64,000 nucleotides of DNA from contig JBOEGH010000013.1 in NCBI GenBank assembly GCA_050633325.1, positions 6,111 through 70,110 on the forward strand. The letters run 5' to 3'. The stretch comes from UBA1672 sp050633325. Lineage in GTDB: Bacteria; Pseudomonadota; Alphaproteobacteria; Micavibrionales; Micavibrionaceae. Made by a program: the position numbers and the translations under genes. Below the pieces are notes generated by a model, which worked only from the letters and a program-made list of their open reading frames with translations, did no database searches and was not told where the DNA came from. Each line of letters opens with the position of its first letter. Positions within the stretch are counted from its first letter, which is position 1. Shown here in pieces: positions 56,709 through 64,000 of this stretch.

Positions 56709-57104
56709 ATGAATATGAAATCGTGTATTTGCGGTAAGTCAAAACCTTTCACTAAATGCTGTGATCGGTTTCTTTCCGGTAAACAAAATGCAAAAACGCC
56801 GGAGCAGCTTATGCGTTCGCGTTTTTCGGCATTTGCATTGGGAGGTTATGGTGAATATATACTCTCCACTTGGTTTCCAGCTTCTACTAATGACTTATCA
56901 GCGTCAGAGTTATCAGAAAAAACACTCGACTGGCACCGCTTAGAAGTTATCTCATCATCACAAAAAGGCGATAATGGGACAGTAGAGTTTAAGGCTTGGT
57001 TTTCTAAACCACAAAACTCTGACGAAATGGAAATCATGCACGAAATATCAGAATTTGTCCGCATACATTCACATTGGCTTTATGTCGGCGGTAAAGTAAG
57101 CTAA
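56709..57104 (+). CDS. YchJ / UPF0225 family protein with SEC-C motif
   Basis: 131 residues. The SEC-C zinc-binding motif lies at the start (CICGKSKPFTKCC, residues about 5-17), followed by the family's RSRFSAFALGGYGEYILSTW and DWHRLEV, ending in HSHWLYVGG, an NTF2-like fold. The length is slightly short of E. coli YchJ (152). The function is unknown. A second ATG at 56715 is possible. It ends 13 bases before the recombinase remnant, so a rearrangement point lies just after it. Confidence 0.88.
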   Translation: MNMKSCICGKSKPFTKCCDRFLSGKQNAKTPEQLMRSRFSAFALGGYGEYILSTWFPASTNDLSASELSEKTLDWHRLEVISSSQKGDNGTVEFKAWFSKPQNSDEMEIMHEISEFVRIHSHWLYVGGKVS

Positions 57105-57117
57105 TCAATCAGTATTC

Positions 57118-58504
<1,387 letters not shown>

Positions 58505-58694
58505 TCACCTAATAAATAGAACGGAAAACCGTTCCTCCATCTAATGGATGGCATTTTATAGCCCCCTGATAACACAAAAGCAAGGGCTGATATAAATTTT
58601 ATTGCTAAAACACAAAATATATACAATTAACATTGACTTATAATCACTCATATCCTTATCTGAACAATAATATAGACAGTTAAAGAGCACACCA

Positions 58695-58895
58695 ATGAAC
58701 ATCACCATTAACGGCACTGTAAAGGCAATAGATGGCCCCTTAAACCTTACTGAACTACTTTCACTAGAAGGTTACAAAGACAAGTTGGTTGCCATTGCCA
58801 TTAACAATCATTTTGTGGCTAGATCATCATATGACGATCAAATAATCCAAGAAAATGACGCAATAGAAATTGTTGCCCCAATGCAAGGCGGATAA
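58695..58895 (+). CDS. thiS: Thiamine biosynthesis sulfur carrier protein ThiS
   Basis: A 66-residue ubiquitin-like sulfur carrier with the required C-terminal Gly-Gly (MQGG). Residues INGTVKAIDGPLNLTELLS and AIAINNHFVARSS follow the ThiS pattern. It donates sulfur as thiocarboxylate to ThiG. It is 4 bases upstream of thiG in the same operon. I see no TPP riboswitch pattern in the 190 bases between it and the tRNA gene. Confidence 0.92.
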   Translation: MNITINGTVKAIDGPLNLTELLSLEGYKDKLVAIAINNHFVARSSYDDQIIQENDAIEIVAPMQGG

Positions 58896-58899
58896 ACTA

Positions 58900-59682
58900 A
58901 TGGAAAAGACATGGAAAATTAACACAGAAGAAGTAAGGTCACGCCTATTTTTAGGTACTGCCGGATACCCATCACTAGACACATTAAAGCAATCAATTGA
59001 AAACTCTTCACCGGGAATGGTAACGGTATCCCTGCGCCGAGAAAACGCCGCAGGAAAAGGGCAATCATTTTGGAACATAATAAAAGAATTCAATATTCCT
59101 GTATTACCTAATACTGCGGGATGCCACGGCGTTGACGAGGCTGTGACAACTGCGGAAATGGCACGTGAGGTTTTCAATACGAATCGAATTAAATTAGAAG
59201 TAATAGGCGATGATTATACATTGCAACCAGACCCCTACGGATTATTAACCGCAACAGAGCAGTTAATAAAAAAAGGCTTTGAGGTATACCCTTACATGAC
59301 AGATGACCTGGTACTCGCACAAAGGCTAGTAGATTTGGGATGCAATATCCTTATGCCATGGGGATCACCAATAGGATCAGGACGTGGATTAAATAACATA
59401 TATGCACTAAAGCAACTACGAGACAGATTCCCAGATAAAACATTAATTATAGATGCCGGTCTTGGCGCGCCCTCACACGCTGCACAAGCAATGGAAATGG
59501 GGTATGACGCCGTCCTGTTGAACACTGCGGTTGCAAAAGCAGGTGATGCGCCATTAATGGCCGCGGCCTTCTCACAGGCCATAGAAGCAGGTAGACACGC
59601 ATATTTATCAGGCATTATAGCCAAACAAGAACATGCAACACCCTCCACCCCTTTACTGGACAAACCATTCTGGCATCAATAA
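58900..59682 (+). CDS. thiG: Thiazole synthase ThiG
   Basis: 260-residue TIM-barrel enzyme that forms the thiazole phosphate of thiamine from deoxyxylulose phosphate, dehydroglycine and ThiS sulfur. Family segments are SRLFLGTAGYPSLD, RIKLEVIGDDYTLQPD (the Schiff-base Lys lies here), NILMPWGSPIGSGRGLNN and DAGLGAPSHAAQAMEMG. I chose the ATG at 58900, with AAGGCGG upstream, because it starts 4 bases after thiS. The longer frame to 58870 would overlap thiS. Other thi genes are not in the window. Confidence 0.95.
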   Translation: MEKTWKINTEEVRSRLFLGTAGYPSLDTLKQSIENSSPGMVTVSLRRENAAGKGQSFWNIIKEFNIPVLPNTAGCHGVDEAVTTAEMAREVFNTNRIKLEVIGDDYTLQPDPYGLLTATEQLIKKGFEVYPYMTDDLVLAQRLVDLGCNILMPWGSPIGSGRGLNNIYALKQLRDRFPDKTLIIDAGLGAPSHAAQAMEMGYDAVLLNTAVAKAGDAPLMAAAFSQAIEAGRHAYLSGIIAKQEHATPSTPLLDKPFWHQ

Positions 59683-59683
59683 A

Positions 59684-59705
59684 AACGCCCCGAAAATCGG
59701 AGCGC
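59684..59705 (-). terminator. Terminator after inorganic pyrophosphatase
   Basis: Minus strand CGCTCCGA-TTT-TCGGGGCG (one G-T pair) followed by five T. It lies 30 bases past the ppa stop and next to the convergent thiG stop. Confidence 0.8.
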
Positions 59706-59734
59706 TAAAGAATATAATTATCTTAAAGAAAAAA

Positions 59735-60277
59735 TTAAGCAGCCTTCTTGCTGGCCTCTTCGTTCTCTATACCTTCAAGAATGAGAGACTTAGCCTTTTC
59801 AGAACCTTCCCAGCCCTGCATTTTTACCCACTTACCTTTTTCAAGGTCTTTATAGTGCGTGAAGAAATGCTCAATCTCATCCAGAAGTATTTTAGGCAGA
59901 TCGCTATACTCTTTTACATCTGCGAACATAGGGTGCGTTTTATCAACCGGCACAGCCAAAATCTTCTCATCTTGGCCACCATCATCTTCCATTACTAGAA
60001 CCCCAACCGGGCGCGCACAAATAACTGCTCCTGGCATAATTGCGTGTTGCGCATAAACCAAAACGTCAACAGGGTCACCATCGCCACCCAAAGTCTGAGG
60101 AATAAATCCGTAATTAGCAGGGTAAAACATTGGAGTATGCACGAAACGATCAACAAACAAAGCACCTGACTCTTTATCGATTTCATATTTAACAGGTGCA
60201 CCACCCGCTGTGTTTTCAATAATTACATGAACATTATTAGGTGCATCTTCACCCACTGAAATTTTAGAAATATCCAT
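59735..60277 (-). CDS. ppa: Inorganic pyrophosphatase (family I)
   Basis: 180 residues, hydrolysing pyrophosphate to phosphate in the cytoplasm and so pulling biosynthetic reactions such as ATP sulfurylase forward. The family signature DGDPVDVLV (about 67-75) and PVGVLVMEDDGGQDEKILAV and FFTHYKDLEKGKWVKMQGW are clear. Its size matches bacterial hexameric enzymes. GAGGA-like sequence precedes the ATG, and a terminator follows. Confidence 0.96.
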   Translation of the reverse strand: MDISKISVGEDAPNNVHVIIENTAGGAPVKYEIDKESGALFVDRFVHTPMFYPANYGFIPQTLGGDGDPVDVLVYAQHAIMPGAVICARPVGVLVMEDDGGQDEKILAVPVDKTHPMFADVKEYSDLPKILLDEIEHFFTHYKDLEKGKWVKMQGWEGSEKAKSLILEGIENEEASKKAA

Positions 60278-60380
60278 AATCTATGCTTCCTCCCGCAAAT
60301 TGATATAATTCATCATTGCAGTCATACAATCCCCACCTTTTCACGGCAAGTATTTTTTACAAAGAAGCACTCTAAATGAT

Positions 60381-60506
60381 CTATTCCTGTTCGTCTTGCG
60401 CGTCGTTGTCATTTGAGCGTTTCATAATGACCTTTGGCATTTTTCGTTCAATTTCCTCTGGTACAAACATCACTCCACCAGATCCACAAGCATAAGCAGT
60501 TACCAT
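60381..60506 (-). CDS. Small unannotated protein (41 aa)
   Basis: On the minus strand an ATG at 60506 with GGAG 8 bases upstream opens 41 codons to TAG at 60381: MVTAYACGSGGVMFVPEEIE, then a basic KMPKVIMKRSN and an acidic tail NDNDAQDEQE. The good ribosome binding site, non-random composition (basic centre, acidic tail) and otherwise empty 440-base gap between ppa and csp support it. No family is recognised. Confidence 0.55.
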   Translation of the reverse strand: MVTAYACGSGGVMFVPEEIERKMPKVIMKRSNDNDAQDEQE

Positions 60507-60660
60507 GATTAAGTCTCCATCTTTATTGTGTTGTTATTGGCGGATTATATGAGTTATTCAATAATTCTACAAATAACTTATGTGACGCACCGCACAAGGG
60601 AGGCGCTAATACCTTGATAAGAAAAAGATAAATCAATGTACTAATTACTGCATACAAAAT

Positions 60661-60692
60661 AAAAAAACGCCTCGATCAAACCGGGGCGTTTC
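60661..60692 (-). terminator. Terminator of the cold-shock gene
   Basis: Minus strand AAACGCC-CCG...CGAGGCGTTT, a stem of ten pairs with one mismatch and a 6-7-base loop, running into seven T. It lies 27 bases past the csp stop. Confidence 0.8.
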
Positions 60693-60718
60693 AAAAATTC
60701 AATTATTTAGTGCCTAGA

Positions 60719-60925
60719 CTAGTCAACAGCCTTAAGATCACCAGCAGCTTGCTTGCCACGGTTTTCTGTTAGCTCATATGAAACCTTTTGACCTTCGTCC
60801 AAAGTTCCCATACCTGCTTGCTCAACCGCAGAAATATGTACAAACACATCATTTCCACCGTCATCCGGTACGATAAAGCCAAAGCCTTTAGTTGAATTAA
60901 ACCACTTTACGGTTCCTGTCGCCAT
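60719..60925 (-). CDS. Cold-shock protein, CspA family
   Basis: 68-residue single OB-fold RNA/ssDNA-binding protein. RNP1-like KGFGFIVPDD and RNP2-like VFVHISAV are present after ATGTVKWFNST. I chose the ATG at 60925 with GGAG 8 bases upstream; a GTG nine bases earlier overlaps that site and is not favoured. It is monocistronic with its own terminator. The 246-base spacer (60926-61180) to the divergent gene holds no other coding signal that I can see. Confidence 0.94.
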   Translation of the reverse strand: MATGTVKWFNSTKGFGFIVPDDGGNDVFVHISAVEQAGMGTLDEGQKVSYELTENRGKQAAGDLKAVD

Positions 60926-61180
60926 TTCTGACACTCCTTATAAAATTTAAAAATCAGCTCTTCTTGGTATTACGCTGATAGTTAGTCAGAGGTCATAGCC
61001 ACAAAGAATTGGCTTGATTAAACGTTTTTTTGGGGATTTGTCAAGAAAAGAAATGCATTTTTGGAAAAAATCATAACCATGAGATGTTACTATGCAGGGG
61101 ATAAAAGTACGTATAGGCTGCATTAACAACTAAATAACTGCTATTCTTTATAAAAATTATAATAATAAATTGGATAATTA

Positions 61181-61714
61181 ATGAGCAAAGGTGCAGATGT
61201 TTTAGAACGTAGTTGCCTGCCCGCAGGGAAAGTTTTTATCCGCGCTGGTGAAGAAAATGCACGTGCTTACGTCATTCAAAATGGGCAAGTCACTGCTTTT
61301 GCAATGGACGGTGATAATAAAATAGAAGTCGGAAGCTTTGGCCCGGGTGCAATAATTGGAGAAAAGTACCTTGTGCTTGATGAACCGGCAACACTCAGCT
61401 TTGAAGTATCCCAAACAGCAACAGTAGTTGTTATTACCAGACAAGATTTCCAAAAAAGATTAGTTAAAGCAGGAAAAAGCATTAAAACAGTTCTGGATCA
61501 TGCTGTTCAGAAATTAATACAATATGAAAATGCAGAAATTACCAAAGCACTTAATCAAAAAGATATAAGCAAAGAAGCACACCAGCTGGTTAAAGGCCTT
61601 CTAAATGAAATACCGCCCGAACACCATATGAAACACGAAAAAACCTTACTACCGCATGCAGACGGCCTAATGAGGGCTTTATTAGAAATAAAAGAAGAGC
61701 ATAAAAGCGAATAA
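61181..61714 (+). CDS. Cyclic-nucleotide-binding-fold protein without DNA-binding domain
   Basis: 177 residues. The N-terminal 100 residues form a cNMP-type jelly roll: AGKVFIRAGEENARAYVIQNGQV, split at the GEEN turn, then VGSFGPGAIIGEKYLVLDEPATLSFE. The phosphate-cassette Arg expected after GE is not visible (PATLS replaces the usual R-S/T-A), so cyclic nucleotide binding may be lost. The remainder is helical with no HTH. It faces the HD-GYP gene convergently with an 18-base gap. A signalling link is suggested by position only. Confidence 0.8.
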   Translation: MSKGADVLERSCLPAGKVFIRAGEENARAYVIQNGQVTAFAMDGDNKIEVGSFGPGAIIGEKYLVLDEPATLSFEVSQTATVVVITRQDFQKRLVKAGKSIKTVLDHAVQKLIQYENAEITKALNQKDISKEAHQLVKGLLNEIPPEHHMKHEKTLLPHADGLMRALLEIKEEHKSE

Positions 61715-61732
61715 AAAATTGATCATTGGCGA

Positions 61733-62833
61733 TCAAGACAATATTTTTGCATCTATCAAAATAGTTCGAAACATTTTCACATATTTTTGATCAAGGTGAC
61801 TGGTCATTTCATTCGTCATAATTTCCATTGCCTTTGATACCGGCATAGGAGCTTTATAAACACGACGATCCGTTAATGCGCTAAATACATCAACAACTGC
61901 CGCCATACGCGCCAATTCATTAAGGTCTTTCCCTTTTAATCCATTGGGGTAACCTGTTCCATCTATTTTCTCGTGATGCTGCTCTGCAATAATGAAAACG
62001 GCAGACGGAATATTATCTAATTTATTTAAATAATTTACGGTTTGGTTAACGTGACTCTTCATCAACTCAAACTCTTCTTCAGTTAGCCTACCCGGCTTGT
62101 TAAGAATATGGTGAGGAATATACATCTTACCTACATCATGAAGTAGGCCACCGCTTGACAAAATCAGTTGATCATCATTTTTGAATCCTGCAGCATTACC
62201 CAAAAGTGTTAACATTGTCGCGACGCGCATACTATGGGCGTAAGTGTAATCATCATGATTACGCACACCATCCAAGATAGAACCAAAATCATTTTCTGCT
62301 ATTGCTGAAACCAATGACTGACAACTGCCCTTCACTTCAGAAAATGAAACCGTATCATCACTTAAAAGAACGTCAGCTATATTGTTAAAAACACCTACAC
62401 TGTTCTTTAGTGCATCGCGTTGCTTTTCAGGTAGTACTTCCCATTCCTTCTCAACATTCGCATTAAGTATAGATGATATCTCTCTAATCAATGCACTTCG
62501 TTTAAATGGCTTAGTAATTATATTAGAAATACCGGCCTGTTTTGAATCCTCAATCAACTGTTGATTTTTTTCACTGACAATATGCAACATAGGCATATTT
62601 CTAAGCTCAGGAATATTACGTATTTCACGTATAAAATTTATTGCATTAGACGGCCTTACGTCTTCTCCTATAATAAGCAAAACAGGGATTTTTTTCTTAA
62701 GAGATTTTAGCGCAGTTGGCCCATCGCCATAATCCCAAACATCATAAAAAGAGCACAGTGAATCAGTAATGTCCTTACGATAACTCGTATGAGAATCAAC
62801 AACGACGACTAATCTTTTGCTACCACTTGTCAT
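61733..62833 (-). CDS. HD-GYP domain protein with degenerate receiver domain
   Basis: 366 residues. The N-terminal receiver fold (about 6-125) keeps VVVVDSH and the KPF lysine (108), but has Gly at position 56, where the phosphoryl-accepting Asp should be (PVLLIIGED in place of P-D-L-x-x-x-D). The C-terminal HD-GYP domain has HDVGK (about 231-235) and HHEKIDGTGYPNG (about 282-294), intact for c-di-GMP hydrolysis. The protein is therefore probably an active phosphodiesterase that is not controlled by Asp phosphorylation. Confidence 0.9.
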   Translation of the reverse strand: MTSGSKRLVVVVDSHTSYRKDITDSLCSFYDVWDYGDGPTALKSLKKKIPVLLIIGEDVRPSNAINFIREIRNIPELRNMPMLHIVSEKNQQLIEDSKQAGISNIITKPFKRSALIREISSILNANVEKEWEVLPEKQRDALKNSVGVFNNIADVLLSDDTVSFSEVKGSCQSLVSAIAENDFGSILDGVRNHDDYTYAHSMRVATMLTLLGNAAGFKNDDQLILSSGGLLHDVGKMYIPHHILNKPGRLTEEEFELMKSHVNQTVNYLNKLDNIPSAVFIIAEQHHEKIDGTGYPNGLKGKDLNELARMAAVVDVFSALTDRRVYKAPMPVSKAMEIMTNEMTSHLDQKYVKMFRTILIDAKILS

Positions 62834-63092
62834 GAACTGATATTACGCTTGAAAAATTACTAGAAAGTTACAAAAACAATAATAATTCGATATTACTAAC
62901 AAAACCACAACAATAATACTATTGACACAAAGTTACCCATATAAGATCGTTATAGTACACCCTTGAAATTACTCGAATAAGTGGCAGCCCCATGCCCAAT
63001 TACTAATGATGTAATAAAATTTTAGGAAAAGATATTACCCTACAGGATGACAACCATAATTAAACACTATGGCATTCATAAATCACTTATAA

Positions 63093-63569
63093 TCAATACA
63101 TAAGTTTACGTAAGTCACTTCTCAACTTAGATAAGTCAACTTGAATATCTTCAATATCTTTCTTTGCTTCACGTATATTTGCAAGGCGCTTCACTCTTTC
63201 AGTAACATTATTTGTATCGGCCTTGAACCATGTATCGATAATTATTAAAGGCCTTAATAATATAGTAAATCGATGTTCAATATCGGAAATAATACCACTC
63301 TTACTTTTTTTAAAAACTTTATTAGAAACCTTAGATTTATCTTGTCCATCTTCCCAATTTTCGAAAGCCTCCAAAGTCCGGCAAGTATTATTCAGGTCTT
63401 CAGTAATGTCGTGGTAATATTTGATATCTTTTGCACGAGAGAAAACATCTTTGATATCACGTCGAGCAATTTCACCGCATTTGGGCGTCCTTGCAACAAC
63501 ATCAGATGACTGTATGCAAACTAACCCTAAAACTGCGAAAACATATAATAATAAATTCCTCATATCCAT
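63093..63569 (-). CDS. Secreted hypothetical helical protein
   Basis: 158 residues with a signal peptide (cleavage near VVARTP, about 28). The start may be the second ATG at 63563. The mature part is mostly charged helix with two Cys (CGEI, NTCRTLEAF), ending in a long amphipathic helix (REAKKDIEDIQVDLSKLR). No family is recognised. It is alone between an empty 259-base spacer and the rRNA terminator. Confidence 0.6.
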   Translation of the reverse strand: MDMRNLLLYVFAVLGLVCIQSSDVVARTPKCGEIARRDIKDVFSRAKDIKYYHDITEDLNNTCRTLEAFENWEDGQDKSKVSNKVFKKSKSGIISDIEHRFTILLRPLIIIDTWFKADTNNVTERVKRLANIREAKKDIEDIQVDLSKLRSDLRKLMY

Positions 63570-63631
63570 ATCAATCTAACAAAAACCAGAAAACATGTGA
63601 AAATAAAAATATTATAATGAATACAAACAAC

Positions 63632-63656
63632 AAAAAACCCACCAGAAGGTGGGCTT
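63632..63656 (-). terminator. rRNA operon terminator
   Basis: Minus strand GCCCACC-TTCT-GGTGGGT followed by six T. It lies about 50 bases past the 5S rRNA and ends the leftward rRNA operon. Confidence 0.88.
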
Positions 63657-63704
63657 ATTTGAATATACGTCGAATAGGTTTAAAGAATAAGAATGAGCTT
63701 AAAA

Positions 63705-63822
63705 GATCCGGCAACGAACTACTCTCCCACGCCTTAAGACGCAGTACCATCGTCGCAAAGAGGTTTCACGGTTGAGTTCGGGATGGGATCAGGTGTTTCA
63801 CTCTCGCTATAATCACCGGATC
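63705..63822 (-). rRNA. rrf: 5S ribosomal RNA
   Basis: 118 bases. The ends GATCCGG and CCGGATC pair as helix I. The interior has the conserved GCGAGAGTGAAACACCTGATCC, split here as loop B and helix III, with CCCATCCCGAAC, and the 3' part GGGAGAGTAG. These match bacterial 5S rRNA. Confidence 0.95.
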
Positions 63823-63931
63823 ATTTAAACTCATTCTCTTCCAAATATAATATTGTAGTTGTAATTTTCTTAATGTACGTGAGTACAAAACCTGAATTAA
63901 TGAACAGTAATAAACTTATCACTGCGCGTAA

Positions 63932-63976
63932 CAATGGCTCCTTTTGTTCGTAGATCGCTCTACATGCTAGCCATTG
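63932..63976 (-). other. 23S-5S spacer processing stem
   Basis: CAATGGCT (63932-63939) and AGCCATTG (63969-63976) pair, enclosing a second stem GTAGA/TCTAC. The hairpin lies between the 23S end and the 5S gene, in the position of an rRNA precursor processing site. Confidence 0.55.
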
Positions 63977-63988
63977 CATAATTTAAAT

Positions 63989-64000
63989 TCAAGCCAATCG
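63989..64000 (-). rRNA. rrl: 23S ribosomal RNA, last bases only
   Basis: The minus strand enters the window as CGATTGGCTTGA, the usual 3' end of alphaproteobacterial 23S rRNA. It sits 170 bases upstream of the 5S gene on the same strand. Only about 12 bases are visible. Confidence 0.6.

Noticed and set aside
58505..58694. TPP riboswitch before thiS-thiG
   Set aside because: I looked for the conserved CTGAGA...ACCTGATC elements and did not find them in the 190-base spacer.
63491..63775. Plus-strand 94-residue frame with RRWAYLNIRRIGLKNK
   Set aside because: It covers the rRNA terminator and the complement of 5S rRNA.

Overview
The window is AT-rich bacterial chromosome that looks alphaproteobacterial. 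The evidence is the cysG-H-J-I-D-N sulfate assimilation layout with an APS-type reductase, DUF4402 pilins, NodT/CzcCBA/HAE1 efflux systems, a 'recombinase' family serine recombinase remnant beside a tRNA gene, and a 23S 3' end reading CGATTGGCTTG. No species can be named from the sequence.

Layout. 1-11.3 kb: a cut hydrolase gene, then a minus-strand sulfate assimilation operon (cysG, H, J, I, D, N) that diverges from an Rrf2-type regulator and cysK. A DUF318/ArsP-type permease and its ArsR-type regulator follow, then tRNA-Leu(CAA). 11.6-19.6 kb: a DUF4197 protein, a stand-alone FMN glutamate-synthase-domain protein and a three-gene RND efflux operon. 19.8-31.8 kb: a 2592-residue secreted DUF11/SdrD-like repeat protein, coupled by a 1-bp overlap to a 1382-residue outer-membrane protein with an OmpA-like domain and a beta-barrel. 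31.9-40.3 kb: a WD40-like protein, an AMIN-like lipoprotein and a non-classical chaperone-usher locus with three DUF4402 subunits. 40.3-47.8 kb: a HAD phosphatase, a DMT transporter, a CzcCBA-type metal efflux operon and a Cys/His-rich secreted peptide. 47.9-51.3 kb: a TetR-headed operon with DUF2141, a fatty acid hydroxylase/sterol desaturase, a small membrane protein and a Rieske oxygenase.

51.4-58.5 kb is an accessory island. It holds small orphan genes, degenerate copies of a GGCCATAAGCGGACGTT-like motif at gene borders, a tandem duplicated gene pair, a gene split by an in-frame stop, and a truncated, frameshifted serine recombinase that runs into the initiator tRNA-fMet. 58.7-64 kb returns to housekeeping genes: thiS-thiG, inorganic pyrophosphatase, a cold-shock protein, a cNMP-fold protein, an HD-GYP protein with a degenerate receiver, and the 3' end of an rRNA operon (23S end, spacer hairpin, 5S, terminator) on the minus strand.

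How genes work together. CysDN make APS, the [4Fe-4S] CysH reduces APS to sulfite, CysJI reduce sulfite to sulfide, CysG supplies siroheme and CysK makes cysteine, so the window needs no APS kinase. Its CysJ lacks almost all of the usual connecting domain. The strongest candidates for a poorly described system are the DUF11 giant/OmpA-barrel pair, the DUF4402 chaperone-usher locus, and the repeat-bordered small-gene island.
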